Shown here one piece after another: positions 26,570 to 36,026 of a stretch of DNA of 64,000 bases; within the stretch, counting starts at the first letter, position 1, and each line of letters opens with the position of its first letter. A model generated the notes under the pieces. The model ran no database searches. It was given only the letters and a program-made list of their open reading frames with translations, and was not told the origin of the DNA. The stretch is from Agrobacterium tumefaciens (GTDB lineage Bacteria > Pseudomonadota > Alphaproteobacteria > Rhizobiales > Rhizobiaceae). A program made the position numbers and the translations under genes. Location: assembly GCA_017744915.1 (NCBI GenBank), contig JAGIAH010000010.1:62001-126000 (forward strand). Reading direction: 5' to 3'.

Positions 26570-26612
26570 GAGACTTGCTCTGGAAAAAAATGCGGAGACC
26601 GCTATATTCCAA

Positions 26613-26730
26613 TCATCGACGCGACGCACTCCTCCTCCCAGTGTCGCTCGATGTGGATCGGTGGTACTCCTCCTCCCAATCACCGATCAAGTTTGAAGCC
26701 TGCCGCACCTCCTCCCGCGGCAGGCTTTTT
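26613..26730 (+). ncRNA. Cuckoo/alpha-r14-type small RNA with three CCUCCUCCC loops
   Basis: Three hairpins in a row each expose CCTCCTCCC, the complement of the Shine-Dalgarno sequence, at 26631-26639, 26669-26677 and 26708-26716. Hairpin 1 pairs 26621-26630 with 26640-26647 with a small bulge. Hairpin 2 has an 8-bp perfect stem (GATCGGTG/CACCGATC). Hairpin 3 is a 9-bp GC-rich stem (GCCTGCCGC/GCGGCAGGC) followed by TTTTT and is also the terminator. A CTATAT element at 26602-26607 fits the rhizobial -10 consensus, placing the RNA start near 26613 and its length near 118 nt. Rhizobial RNAs of this class are linked to stress and growth control; the start point is inferred. Confidence 0.85.
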
Positions 26731-27032
26731 CCTTTTCAGGACATCTTTTCCTTTGGAAGTTTTTTGCGTCGGCCCGGCTTTTCGCGGAAAGTGCCGCTAT
26801 ACCCCTTGGATTTCCGGGGGATTTTAGATTTCTGCGTCAAGGCAAGCTGTGCGGGAATCGGGCGTATGTCGATCACGATTTCGTTATGTCTAGATGAATA
26901 TGCACAGTTTTGTGGCGCTGCGCCCTGTCGGCCCATTGCTTAGGCCCCTGCCTGTGTTTAAGCATGTCGAAAAGAACGCTTGGGAGGTGCCGGCACGTCT
27001 GTGTCCGCGCGCCCGAAAGCGGCGGGGAGAGA
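26731..27032. other. Intergenic stretch between the small RNA and the peptidase gene
   Basis: These 302 bases hold no supported gene. Short open frames overlap here, but none has a ribosome-binding site with conserved-looking sequence. A GGCGGGGAGAGA ribosome-binding site for the peptidase gene lies at its right end. The promoter of the peptidase gene is presumably inside, but I see no convincing match. Confidence 0.5.
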
Positions 27033-28220
27033 ATGGCAGAGTTTCAAGAGGCGCTGAAGCGATTTCAGCCGATCGCGGTTTCATCGATCGCTGAAGACGA
27101 GTTCAGATTGCGACTACGCGGCCTTCAGGCGCGGATGATCCAGCACAATGTGAAGGCGGTCTGGCTCGATGCATCATCGTCGCTGACCTATTATACCGGC
27201 CTGTCGCTTGGCCTTTCCGAGCGCATTCACGGTGCTCTCATTCCGGCCGAAGGCGCACCGCTTTATATCAGCCCGACCTTCGAAGAGCCGAAACTGCAGA
27301 CGCTCATCCGCATTCCGGGTGAAGTCGCCGTCTGGGAAGAGGATGAAAGTCCCTTCGACCTGATGGCAAGACGGATCGGCGCACTTTCCGCTCCCGGTCA
27401 TTTTGTCGCCATCGATCCCGCAACCCCCTTTGTCTTCGCATCTGCCCTGATGCAGCGTCTGGAAGGCCGGATCATTTCCGCCCAGACGATGATCGTCGCC
27501 CAGCGGCAGGTCAAGTCCGCGGCCGAAATCGCTCTCATCCAGACGGCGATGGATGCAAGCTATGGCGTGCAGAAGGCTGTCTTCGAAGGGCTGTGTCCGG
27601 GTATCTCCACCACGGAAGTCGCCGATTTCGTCAACGCCGCCCATATTGCGCTCGGCCTGAAACCGCTTTTCGTGGCTGTGCAGTTCGGTGAGGCGACGGC
27701 CTATCCGCATGGCGTGCCCTATGCGCAGACGCTGAACGAAGGCGATATGGTGCTGGTCGATCTCGGCGCCATTCTCCACGGCTATCGTTCCGATATCACC
27801 CGCACCTATGTCTTCGGCAAGCCGACGGAGCGCCAGCGTTTTCTCTGGAACGCCGAACGCGACGCGCAGGCTGCGGCCTTTGCGGCTGCCCGCCTCGGCG
27901 CGGCCTGTCAGGATGTCGACAGGGCGGCGCGCGACAGCCTGCAAGTGGCCGGTTTCGGCCCTGGTTACCAGGTTCCCGGCCTGCCGCACCGCACCGGTCA
28001 CGGGCTTGGGCTGGATATTCACGAAGAACCCTATATCGTTGCAGGAAATGCCACGGCGCTTGAGCCGGGCATGTGTTTTTCCATCGAGCCGATGCTGTGC
28101 GTTTATGGCGAATGCGGCGTCCGTCTCGAGGATATAGCCTATATGACGGAGGCGGGGCCGCGCTGGTTCTGCCCACCGGAGAAGAACCTCGACCGGCTGT
28201 TTCAGCCGGTCGCCGGGTAA
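27033..28220 (+). CDS. Xaa-Pro aminopeptidase family protein (M24)
   Basis: This creatinase/aminopeptidase P-type metallopeptidase has 395 residues. The N-terminal creatinase-like domain (about 1-165) is followed by the pita-bread catalytic domain. The five metal ligands are visible as Asp in VLVDLGAIL, Asp in YRSDITRTY, His in RTGHGLGLDIHEEPY, Glu in FSIEPML and Glu in VRLEDIAYM. The ATG at 27033 follows GGGGAGAGA; longer frames upstream lack similarity. It lies 118 bp before a complete peptide ABC importer on the same strand. The natural reading is that it hydrolyses imported proline-containing peptides, or another substrate of this superfamily, in the cytoplasm. Confidence 0.9.
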   Translation: MAEFQEALKRFQPIAVSSIAEDEFRLRLRGLQARMIQHNVKAVWLDASSSLTYYTGLSLGLSERIHGALIPAEGAPLYISPTFEEPKLQTLIRIPGEVAVWEEDESPFDLMARRIGALSAPGHFVAIDPATPFVFASALMQRLEGRIISAQTMIVAQRQVKSAAEIALIQTAMDASYGVQKAVFEGLCPGISTTEVADFVNAAHIALGLKPLFVAVQFGEATAYPHGVPYAQTLNEGDMVLVDLGAILHGYRSDITRTYVFGKPTERQRFLWNAERDAQAAAFAAARLGAACQDVDRAARDSLQVAGFGPGYQVPGLPHRTGHGLGLDIHEEPYIVAGNATALEPGMCFSIEPMLCVYGECGVRLEDIAYMTEAGPRWFCPPEKNLDRLFQPVAG

Positions 28221-28338
28221 TTGGTCGGGAGGCAAAGGACCGAACGGCGACACGGGTTTCCGCGTCGCCGCTGACCAGAAGAGGTAGGCCCCCAAACGGG
28301 GCCGCAGGAACTCAGAAAAAGAGGGAAAGGACCACCAG

Positions 28339-29943
28339 ATGAAAACGCTGACCCGCAGTTTGCTTATCGCCTCTGCGCTTGCGATGGCTTCCGCCATGCC
28401 AGCCATGGCAAAGACCTTCGTTTATTGCTCCGAGGCATCGCCGGAAGGCTTCGATCCGTCGCCTTATACCGCAGGCGGCACCTTCGACGCTTCCGCGCAT
28501 CCGGTCTACAACCGTCTGACCGAGTTCAAGAAGGGCACGACCGAAGTTGAGCCCGGCCTTGCCGAAAAATGGGACGTTTCGAGCGATGGTCTGGAATACA
28601 CCTTCCACCTGCGCAAGGGTGTAAAGTGGCACTCCAACGACAAGTTCACGCCGAGCCGCGATTTCAACGCCGATGACGTGATCTTCAGCTACGACCGCCA
28701 GCGTGACGCGAAGAACCCGTGGAACCAGTATATCGCAGGTATCACCTACGAATATTTCAACTCCATGGAAATGCCGTCGCTGATCAAGGACATCGTCAAG
28801 GTTGACGATTACACCGTCAAGTTCGTGCTGACGCGTCCGGAAGCGCCGTTCCTCGCCAACATCGCCATGCCTTTCGCCTCGATCGTCTCGAAGGAATATG
28901 CCGATGCCCTGGACAAGGCCGGTACCAAGGAAGACTTCAACAACCTGCCGATCGGCACGGGCCCGTTCAAGTTCGTCGCCTATCAGAAGGACGCGGTCAT
29001 CCGCTACCAGAAGAACGCCGACTACTGGGGTGAAGCACCGAAGATCGACGACCTGATCTTCGCGATCACGCCGGACGCCGCCGTTCGCCTGCAGAAGCTG
29101 AAGGCCGGCGAATGCCACCTGATGCCTTACCCGGCACCGGCTGATCTGGCCGCCATCCGCGCCGACAAAACCCTGAAGCTCGACGAGCAGCCGGGTCTGA
29201 ACGTCGCCTATTTCGCCTACAACACCACCGTTGCACCTTTCGACAAGCCGGAAGTGCGCAAGGCGCTGAACATGGCGATGAACAAGCAGGCGATCATCGA
29301 CGCCGTGTTCCAGGGTGCAGGCCAGGTTGCCAAGAACCCGATCCCGCCGACCATGTGGTCCTATAACGACAGCATCAAGGACGATTCCTACGATCCGGAA
29401 GCGGCCAAGAAGGCTCTCGAAGCCGCTGGCGTCAAGGATCTTTCGATGAAGATCTGGGCAATGCCGGTTCAGCGTCCCTATATGCCGAACGCACGCCGCA
29501 CGGCCGAGTTGATCCAGGCGGATTTCGCCAAGGTTGGCGTCAAGGCCGAGATCGTGTCCTACGAATGGGGCGAATACCTCAAGAAGTCGACCGAAGTGAA
29601 CCGCGACGGCGCCGTCATTCTCGGCTGGACGGGTGACAATGGTGACCCGGACAACTTCATGGGCGTTCTGCTCTCCTGCGCTTCCGCAGGCGAAGGCGGC
29701 ACGAACCGCGCGCAATGGTGCAACAAGGAGTTCTCCGAGCTGATCTCCAAGGCGAAGCAGTCCACGGACGTTGCCGAGCGCACCAAGCTTTATGAGCAGG
29801 CGCAGGTGATCTTCAAGGAACAGGCTCCGTGGGCGACGCTTGCGCACTCCACGCAGTTCGTTCCGATGTCCGCCAAGGTTTCCGGCTTCACCATGAGCCC
29901 GCTTGGCGACTACACCTTCGAAAACGTCGACATCGCGGAATAA
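28339..29943 (+). CDS. Peptide ABC transporter substrate-binding protein (DppA-like)
   Basis: This 534-residue periplasmic binding protein belongs to the SBP_bac_5 family. It has a Sec signal peptide (1-24, ending AMPAMA) and the characteristic early block [20 protein letters not shown], typical of DppA-type dipeptide receptors, plus [11 protein letters not shown] and the [20 protein letters not shown] block that contacts the peptide. AAGGA lies before the ATG. It heads a five-gene importer of this protein, two permeases and two ATPases. Dipeptides are the likely ligand; haem and 5-aminolevulinate are also taken up by close relatives. Confidence 0.92.
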   Translation: MKTLTRSLLIASALAMASAMPAMAKTFVYCSEASPEGFDPSPYTAGGTFDASAHPVYNRLTEFKKGTTEVEPGLAEKWDVSSDGLEYTFHLRKGVKWHSNDKFTPSRDFNADDVIFSYDRQRDAKNPWNQYIAGITYEYFNSMEMPSLIKDIVKVDDYTVKFVLTRPEAPFLANIAMPFASIVSKEYADALDKAGTKEDFNNLPIGTGPFKFVAYQKDAVIRYQKNADYWGEAPKIDDLIFAITPDAAVRLQKLKAGECHLMPYPAPADLAAIRADKTLKLDEQPGLNVAYFAYNTTVAPFDKPEVRKALNMAMNKQAIIDAVFQGAGQVAKNPIPPTMWSYNDSIKDDSYDPEAAKKALEAAGVKDLSMKIWAMPVQRPYMPNARRTAELIQADFAKVGVKAEIVSYEWGEYLKKSTEVNRDGAVILGWTGDNGDPDNFMGVLLSCASAGEGGTNRAQWCNKEFSELISKAKQSTDVAERTKLYEQAQVIFKEQAPWATLAHSTQFVPMSAKVSGFTMSPLGDYTFENVDIAE

Positions 29944-30004
29944 TCCCAAACAACGGACGCGCGGAAGGACCCTGTTCTTCCGCGCGTCTTTTCAGGAAAA
30001 AGCC

Positions 30005-31012
30005 ATGATCCGGTTCATTCTCGGCAAACTTCTCTACCTCGTTCCGACATTTCTCGGGATTACCTTCGTCGCCTTCGCCTTCGTGCGCGTCCTGCCGGGC
30101 GATCCCGTGCTGTTGATGGCGGGCGAGCGTGGCATTTCGCCAGAGCGGCATGCGCTGCTTGCCGAACAGCTCGGCTTCGCCCAGCCCATCTGGCAGCAAT
30201 ATCTGCATTTCCTCGGACGGCTGCTTCAGGGCGATCTCGGCAATTCGCTGGTCACCAAGAAACCCGTTCTCACCGAGTTCCTGTCGCTTTTCCCCGCGAC
30301 GGTCGAGCTTGGCCTTGTCGCCATCATCATCGCAACATTGATCGGCGTGCCGGTCGGCGTCATCGCCGCCATTCGTCGCGGCTCCTGGTTAGACCAGATC
30401 GCTATGACGACCGCGCTTGTCGGTTTTTCCATGCCGATTTTTTGGTGGGGTTTGCAACTCATAGTCCTCTTCTCTAGCACCCTTCAGTGGACGCCTGTTA
30501 CGGGAAGAATCTCGCTGATGTATTTCTTCCCCCCCGTCACCGGTTTCATGCTGATCGACAGCCTGATTTCGGGACAGAAGGGTGCCTTCGCATCGGCTGT
30601 GTCACATCTCATTCTGCCCTCCGTGGTGCTTGCCACCATCCCGCTTGCCGTGATCGCCCGACAGACACGATCTGCGATGCTGGAGGTTCTGGGCGAGGAC
30701 TACGTACGCACTGCGCGTGCAAAAGGCATGTCATCGGCGCGCGTCGTAGGCATCCATGCACTACGAAATGCGATGATCCCGGTCATCACCACCATCGGCC
30801 TGCAGATTGGCGTGCTGATGGCCGGCGCCATCCTGACCGAAACCATCTTTTCCTGGCCGGGCATCGGCAAGTGGATGATCGATTCCATCTCGCGTCGTGA
30901 CTATCCATCTGTACAGAGCGGCCTCCTCCTCATCACAGGCATAGTGATGATCGTCAACCTGCTCGTCGATCTGACCTATGGCCTCATCAATCCGAGGATC
31001 CGTCACAAATGA
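30005..31012 (+). CDS. Peptide ABC transporter permease (DppB-like)
   Basis: This inner-membrane permease has 335 residues and six predicted helices. It starts MIRFILGKLLYLVPTFLGIT and has the RVLPGDPV segment conserved in DppB/OppB proteins. The ATPase-contact EAA loop is YVRTARAKGMSSARVVGIHA near residue 240. The ATG at 30005 is preferred over upstream starts because the first helix begins there. The gene overlaps the next permease gene by 4 bp. Confidence 0.93.
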   Translation: MIRFILGKLLYLVPTFLGITFVAFAFVRVLPGDPVLLMAGERGISPERHALLAEQLGFAQPIWQQYLHFLGRLLQGDLGNSLVTKKPVLTEFLSLFPATVELGLVAIIIATLIGVPVGVIAAIRRGSWLDQIAMTTALVGFSMPIFWWGLQLIVLFSSTLQWTPVTGRISLMYFFPPVTGFMLIDSLISGQKGAFASAVSHLILPSVVLATIPLAVIARQTRSAMLEVLGEDYVRTARAKGMSSARVVGIHALRNAMIPVITTIGLQIGVLMAGAILTETIFSWPGIGKWMIDSISRRDYPSVQSGLLLITGIVMIVNLLVDLTYGLINPRIRHK

Positions 31013-31923
31013 CCGATGTGACCACCACGCCCGGCGTCCGCCTTTCGGACGCCGCCATCCGCCGCCGGATGTTCGCCGATTTCTGGTTCTATTTCAGCCA
31101 GAACCGCGGCGCCGTCATCGGCCTTGCGGTCTTCCTTCTTCTGGTGTTGGTCGCGATCTTCGCGCCCATTCTTGCACCGCATGATCCGACCCAGCAATAT
31201 CGCGATGCCTTGCTCGTCCCGCCGATCTGGCAGGAAGGTGGTCGTGCCGGCTTCTTCTTCGGCACTGATGCGGTGGGCCGCGACATACTCTCCCGCCTGA
31301 TCTATGGCGCCCAATATTCGCTGTTTATCGGCATCGTCGTCGTTTCCATCGCGCTTGTCGGAGGTATCGTCATCGGCCTCGTCGCTGGCTTCTTCGGCGG
31401 CTGGGTGGATACAGTCATCATGCGGGTGATGGACGTCATTATGGCGATTCCCTCCCTGCTTCTGGCACTGGTGCTGGTGGCGATCCTTGGCCCGGGTCTG
31501 ACCAACGCCATGATCGCGATCGCCATCGTCTATCAACCACATTTCGCCCGCTTGACGCGGGCTGCCGTGATGAGTGAGCTCAGGCGCGAATATGTCACTG
31601 CCGCCCGTGTGGCCGGTGCCGGTAATTTCCGGCTTATGTTCAAGACCATCCTGCCGAATTGCCTTGGGCCTCTGATCGTGCAAGCGACCCTGTCCTTCTC
31701 GTCTGCGGTCCTCGATGCCGCTGCCCTCGGCTTTCTCGGCATGGGCGCGCAGCCGCCCGCCTCTGAATGGGGTACCATGCTGGCGGACTCGCGTGAGTTC
31801 ATGCTGCGCGCTTGGTGGGTTGTGACGCTTCCCGGCCTGACGATCCTGATCTCGGTGCTCGCCATCAATCTTGTGGGTGACGGCCTGCGCGATGCGCTTG
31901 ATCCCAAACTGAAGCGGAGCTGA
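31009..31923 (+). CDS. Peptide ABC transporter permease (DppC-like)
   Basis: This second permease of the importer has 304 residues. The N-terminal cytoplasmic stretch contains FWFYFSQNRGAVIGLAVFLL with the first helix. A GTDAVGRDILSRLIYGAQYS motif is the DppC/OppC hallmark, and the EAA loop is YVTAARVAGAGNFRLMFKTI. It pairs with the DppB-like subunit encoded just upstream, with overlapping stop and start codons that keep production equal. Confidence 0.93.
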   Translation: MTDVTTTPGVRLSDAAIRRRMFADFWFYFSQNRGAVIGLAVFLLLVLVAIFAPILAPHDPTQQYRDALLVPPIWQEGGRAGFFFGTDAVGRDILSRLIYGAQYSLFIGIVVVSIALVGGIVIGLVAGFFGGWVDTVIMRVMDVIMAIPSLLLALVLVAILGPGLTNAMIAIAIVYQPHFARLTRAAVMSELRREYVTAARVAGAGNFRLMFKTILPNCLGPLIVQATLSFSSAVLDAAALGFLGMGAQPPASEWGTMLADSREFMLRAWWVVTLPGLTILISVLAINLVGDGLRDALDPKLKRS

Positions 31924-31926
31924 GCA

Positions 31927-32766
31927 ATGAGCCTGCTGAAAATCAAGAACCTCACGGTCAAATTCGCCACCGCCACCGGCGCCTTCACGGCCGTCAACGG
32001 CATCGATGTCTCCGTCGACAAGCATGAGGTGCTGGCGATCGTTGGTGAGTCCGGTTCCGGCAAGTCGGTATCGATGCTCGCCGTCATGGGGCTTTTGCCC
32101 GATACGGCGATGATCACCGCCGATGAGATGACCTTCGACGGCAAGAACCTTTTGAACATGTCGTCGCAGGAGCGCCGCAGGGTGATCGGCCGGGAGATCA
32201 CCATGATCTTCCAGGAACCCGTCGCCTCGCTCAACCCGTCCTTCACGGTCGGTTTCCAGATCGAGGAGGTCCTGCGCCTCAATCTCGGCATGAGCGGCGC
32301 TGCCGCCCGTGCCCGCGCTCTGGAACTGTTCCGCGCTGTCGGCATTCCCGATCCCGAAACCAAGCTCAAGGCATACCCGCACCAGATGTCGGGCGGCCAG
32401 TGCCAGCGTGTGATGATCGCCATCGCGATTGCCTCCAAACCGCGCCTCCTGATCGCCGACGAGCCGACGACCGCGCTCGACGTGACGATCCAGAAGCAGA
32501 TCCTCGACCTGCTGATGAAGCTGCAGGAAGAGTATGGCATGGCGCTGATCCTCATCACCCATGACATGGGCGTGGTGGCGGAAACCGCCGACCGCGTCGT
32601 TGTGCAATATAAGGGCCGCAAGATGGAGGAGGCGGATGTGCTGAGCCTGTTCGAGGCTCCGCAGCATCCCTATACCAAGGCACTGCTTTCGGCCCTGCCG
32701 GAAAATGCCACCGGCGACCGTCTGCCCACGGTCTCCGATTTCTTCGGCAAGGAGGGCGTTCAATGA
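31927..32766 (+). CDS. Peptide ABC transporter ATPase (DppD-like)
   Basis: This 279-residue ATPase has Walker A GESGSGKSVSML, signature MSGGQCQRVMIAIA (Cys-Gln in place of the usual Gln-Arg-Gln order), Walker B LLIADEPTTALD and switch His in LITHDMG. It is shorter than E. coli DppD (327 residues) because the C-terminal oligopeptide region that holds a [4Fe-4S] cluster is reduced: the end PYTKALLSALPEN is present but no Cys cluster follows. It is encoded 3 bp after the second permease and overlaps the next ATPase gene by 4 bp. Confidence 0.92.
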   Translation: MSLLKIKNLTVKFATATGAFTAVNGIDVSVDKHEVLAIVGESGSGKSVSMLAVMGLLPDTAMITADEMTFDGKNLLNMSSQERRRVIGREITMIFQEPVASLNPSFTVGFQIEEVLRLNLGMSGAAARARALELFRAVGIPDPETKLKAYPHQMSGGQCQRVMIAIAIASKPRLLIADEPTTALDVTIQKQILDLLMKLQEEYGMALILITHDMGVVAETADRVVVQYKGRKMEEADVLSLFEAPQHPYTKALLSALPENATGDRLPTVSDFFGKEGVQ

Positions 32767-33608
32767 GCATTGTTGTCGAAGGCAAGGGCATTACCCGCCA
32801 TTATCACGTTCCCGGCGGCCTGTTCGGCGGTGCCAAGACCGTTCAGGCCCTGAAGGGTATCGATTTTGCCGTCGAGCGCGGCAAGACACTCGCCATCGTG
32901 GGCGAGTCCGGTTCAGGCAAGTCGACGCTTGCCCGCATCATCGCGCTTATCGATCCGGCATCCGGCGGTGAGCTCAAGATCGAAGGCAAGCCGGTCGATA
33001 TCGCCAAGCGTCGCCCGGACACACAGATGCGCTCCAAGGTGCAGATGGTGTTCCAGAACCCCTATGGCAGTCTCAACCCGCGCCAGAAGGTGGGGGACGT
33101 GCTGATGGAACCGCTCGTCATCAACACCAAAATACCGGCTTCGGAGCGTCGCGAGCGGGCCGAAGCCATGCTGGTGAAGGTCGGCCTCGGCCCTGAGCAC
33201 TTCAACCGCTATCCGCACATGTTCTCCGGTGGCCAGCGCCAGCGTATCGCCATTGCGCGCGCATTGATGCTGAACCCGGCGCTGCTGGTGCTGGACGAGC
33301 CGGTCTCGGCACTCGATCTTTCGGTGCAGGCGCAGGTCTTGAACCTGCTGCGCGATCTGCAGGAAGAATTCGAGCTGACCTATGTTTTCGTCAGCCACGA
33401 TCTTTCCGTGGTGCGCTACATCGCCGATGACGTGCTGGTCATTTCCAAGGGTGAGGCAGTCGAGCAGGGCACGCGCGAGGAACTCTTCGCCGACCCGAAA
33501 CACCCCTATACGCGCCAGCTTTTTGCTGCGACACCGATCACGGATGTCGATGCCATCCGCGCCCGCGTGGAACGCCGCAAGGCGGCGCGGCTGGCCGTGA
33601 CGGCTTGA
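32763..33608 (+). CDS. Peptide ABC transporter ATPase (DppF-like)
   Basis: This 281-residue ATPase is the partner of the DppD-like subunit. It has Walker A GESGSGKSTLARI, signature FSGGQRQRIAIARAL, Walker B LLVLDEPVSALD and switch His in FVSHDLSVV. The YHVPGGLFGGAKTVQALKGI N-terminus is typical of DppF/OppF, where this subunit recognises the substrate-loaded permease. The operon ends here, followed by a strong hairpin. Confidence 0.93.
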   Translation: MSIVVEGKGITRHYHVPGGLFGGAKTVQALKGIDFAVERGKTLAIVGESGSGKSTLARIIALIDPASGGELKIEGKPVDIAKRRPDTQMRSKVQMVFQNPYGSLNPRQKVGDVLMEPLVINTKIPASERRERAEAMLVKVGLGPEHFNRYPHMFSGGQRQRIAIARALMLNPALLVLDEPVSALDLSVQAQVLNLLRDLQEEFELTYVFVSHDLSVVRYIADDVLVISKGEAVEQGTREELFADPKHPYTRQLFAATPITDVDAIRARVERRKAARLAVTA

Positions 33609-33622
33609 GCGGTGAAATTAGT

Positions 33623-33654
33623 ATCGGCAGCCTAAGCCTCGCTAGGCTGCCGAT
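33623..33654. terminator. 12-bp hairpin between convergent genes
   Basis: ATCGGCAGCCTA and its exact complement enclose an 8-base loop, 15 bp after the last ATPase gene and about 55 bp before the stop of the minus-strand dehydrogenase gene. No T run follows on either strand, so the termination strength is uncertain. Confidence 0.5.
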
Positions 33655-33708
33655 AACCGTCTCTCACAAGCCCGAGCATGACGATGGCGCGTTTCCCGCC
33701 AGCTCGTT

Positions 33709-35178
33709 TCATGACTTCAAAAAACGCTCGATGGCCGCCAGCGCACCTTGCTCCCGAATATCGCGATAGGCGGCTTTCAGGCTGGAGACGAAGGTCTCGT
33801 TTTTCGGCAGGTCCTTGCCAAAGGTGCGTTCGAAAGTCAGAAAACGGTCGACCACATCATCCGGCGCCATTGCCAGCTGGTCCGGCGCGTCCCACTCCTT
33901 GAAAGCGGGATCGAGAATGGTGATCGGCTGCCCCTTTTCATCCCTGACCGCGCAGGATCTGATCCACAGGGCGACGGCGAAAATGATGGCGCTGCTTTCG
34001 GCCTTTTCCGCCAGCAATTCGCGCAGCGGAGCAAGAATGCGCAAGGGCACCTTCTGCGAGGCGTCGGAGGCGATCTGCATGGTCCTGTGCTGCAGCGATG
34101 GATTGGCGAAACGCTGCCGCAGGCCTGCCACGAATTCCGCACCGTCGACGGCGGGGTCCAGCGTTCGGTCGACTTCGCGCCAATAGGCATCGATGAAATC
34201 GCGCACGGTTTTTTCGGCCCATGCGTCGGCCACTGTCGCAAGGCCGGCGATCTGGCCGATGGCGGCGATGGCGCTGTGGGCGCCGTTCAGCATTCTGAGC
34301 TTCATATGTTCGTATGGCTCGACATCGCCGACAAATTCCACGCCCGATCTTTCGAGCGCCGGCCTTCCATGCGGAAAGCGCTCCTCGATGACAAAACGGA
34401 AATAGGGCTCGGCCACCACGGGCCAGACATCGCGCAGGCCAAGCGCCGCCGAGATCACATCCCGGTCCGCATCGGTGGTGGCGGGTACGATGCGGTCCAC
34501 CATCGAGCAGGGGCAGGCAATATTGGCTTCGATGAACGAGGCCAGCTCCGGATCGGCCAGTTCCGCAAATTCCAGCAGCAGCTTTCGCAGCACATGGCCG
34601 TTGGCAGGCAGGTTGTCGCAGGAAAGAAGCGTCAGCGGCAGCGAGCCTTCATCGCGCCTGCGCCGCGTGGCTGCAAGGATGAAACCGAAGATGGAGCGTG
34701 GTCGGTCGGGGTTTTCAAGGTCATGGACGATATCGGGATGATCGCGCAGCAGACTGCGAGAGGCGAGATTGGTCAGGTAGCCCTTTTCCGTCACCGTCAG
34801 CGTGACGATGAGGACACCCGGATCGGACAGCCGCTCCACCAGCCGTTCGGGGGCTTCCGGTGCGACGATGGTTTCCAGAATGGAGCCGATGATGCGCAGC
34901 CGCTCGCTCTGGCCGTCTCGCAGGCAGAATGTGTAGAGATTGTCCTGCGGTTCGATGGCGTCGCGGGTATCCGGGCTGCGCAGCGACGCGGCAACGATAC
35001 CCCATCGGGTTTCGCCGCGATTGAGACAATCATCGATGAAAACCGCCTGATGCGCCCGGTGAAAGGCCCCGACGCCGAGATGCACGATGCCCGGCGTGAC
35101 GGTCTGGCGATCATAGGCGGGCGGTGCGACGGATTGCGGCAGGCGGGTAAGGGTGGCAGCGGAAAGCCGGTCTGTCAT
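33709..35178 (-). CDS. Mannitol dehydrogenase family protein (fructuronate reductase-like)
   Basis: This 489-residue long-chain NAD-dependent polyol/sugar-acid dehydrogenase has an N-terminal Rossmann domain with GIVHLGVGAFHRAHQAVF and a C-terminal domain with the active-site KLRMLNGAHSAIAAIG block, in which Lys, Asn and His are catalytic. This family covers mannitol 2-dehydrogenase, D-arabinitol dehydrogenase, and fructuronate or tagaturonate reductases (UxuB/UxaB). Neighbours, a GntR regulator and an acid-sugar dehydratase, favour a sugar-acid oxidoreductase such as mannonate:fructuronate. It lies downstream of the GntR gene on the same strand, with a 124-bp gap. Confidence 0.85.
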   Translation of the reverse strand: MTDRLSAATLTRLPQSVAPPAYDRQTVTPGIVHLGVGAFHRAHQAVFIDDCLNRGETRWGIVAASLRSPDTRDAIEPQDNLYTFCLRDGQSERLRIIGSILETIVAPEAPERLVERLSDPGVLIVTLTVTEKGYLTNLASRSLLRDHPDIVHDLENPDRPRSIFGFILAATRRRRDEGSLPLTLLSCDNLPANGHVLRKLLLEFAELADPELASFIEANIACPCSMVDRIVPATTDADRDVISAALGLRDVWPVVAEPYFRFVIEERFPHGRPALERSGVEFVGDVEPYEHMKLRMLNGAHSAIAAIGQIAGLATVADAWAEKTVRDFIDAYWREVDRTLDPAVDGAEFVAGLRQRFANPSLQHRTMQIASDASQKVPLRILAPLRELLAEKAESSAIIFAVALWIRSCAVRDEKGQPITILDPAFKEWDAPDQLAMAPDDVVDRFLTFERTFGKDLPKNETFVSSLKAAYRDIREQGALAAIERFLKS

Positions 35179-35302
35179 CGATGCGAAATCCCTGTCTCGA
35201 AGGATAAATCCATGGTTCGTGCCGCGTCCATCGCGGTATTCTGGTTTTCGCGCATCATGTCAGTTTCTCCCCCTGTTCCTGAACCGGTCATATTTCGATA
35301 GA

Positions 35303-35977
35303 TCAGCCCCGGGCCTCTTTGAGCAGCCGGACCTGACGCAGCGTATTTTGCCGGCTGCGCTCGAGATGCCGCCACAGCGCATCGACGATCTGCGCCTTGC
35401 TGCCGGCGGCGATGGCGTCGGCGATATTCTGGTGCTCCTCGACCGAGCGGGCGTAATCGCCGAGGATCGAGACGAACACCGTGTGCGTCTGGTCGAGAAT
35501 ACGTTCATGTGAGCCGGAAATGACGGGAATGTGTGCCGCCGCAACCAGGGCAGTGTGGAAGCTGCGGTCATGAAAAAGCGCCTTCGACAATTCGTCCAGC
35601 GTTGAACCTTTGGCGAATGCGCGGTGTTGCGCCAGGCTTTGCAGCAGCTGCGCATGCAGGGCCTCGTTCAACTGCCCGGCGTCAAAAGCCACTTCCACCG
35701 CACCTTTTTCGAGCAGCATTCGGGCGGCGTAGAGTTCTTCCACATCCTCGACGGTAAAATCGCGCACCACCATGCCGCGCCGTGAGGAATTGACCACCAG
35801 CCCGTCGGCCTCGAGCTTCAGGCAGGCTTCCTTGACGGGCGTGGGGCTGATGCCGAGATCGGCCGCAAGCTCATTGGGCAGCAGCCGTTCGCCGCCGCGC
35901 AATTTGCCGCTGACGATGCGGGCGCGAAGTTCCCGATGCGCCTGATCGGCGAGTGTGACTTTGACCAGCGTGTTCAT
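35303..35977 (-). CDS. GntR-family regulator (FadR/FCD subfamily)
   Basis: This 224-residue regulator starts at the ATG giving MNTLVKVTLADQ; a GTG eight codons upstream is possible. The N-terminal winged helix contains GERLLPNELAADLGISPTPV, and the all-helical FCD domain carries the metal/ligand residues typical of UxuR and ExuR-like proteins (Asp in HDRSFH, His in VEEHQNI, His in ALWRHLERSR). It probably represses the divergent dehydratase gene and its own transcript, which continues into the dehydrogenase gene. The effector would be a sugar acid. A 20-bp AT palindrome lies in the shared promoter region. Confidence 0.88.
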   Translation of the reverse strand: MNTLVKVTLADQAHRELRARIVSGKLRGGERLLPNELAADLGISPTPVKEACLKLEADGLVVNSSRRGMVVRDFTVEDVEELYAARMLLEKGAVEVAFDAGQLNEALHAQLLQSLAQHRAFAKGSTLDELSKALFHDRSFHTALVAAAHIPVISGSHERILDQTHTVFVSILGDYARSVEEHQNIADAIAAGSKAQIVDALWRHLERSRQNTLRQVRLLKEARG

Positions 35978-36026
35978 GCCGGCATCATCACCCAGCTTCA
36001 CGGGGCAGGCAATGGCTGAATATTAA

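Noticed and set aside
26631..26716. Three evenly spaced CCTCCTCCC repeats as a CRISPR-like array
   Set aside because: Repeats are only 9 bp and each lies in the loop of a hairpin, with a terminator at the end; this is a small RNA, not an array.
28312..29949. 545-codon open frame opposite the dipeptide-binding protein gene
   Set aside because: It is fully antisense to a clear binding-protein gene and has an untypical amino-acid composition.
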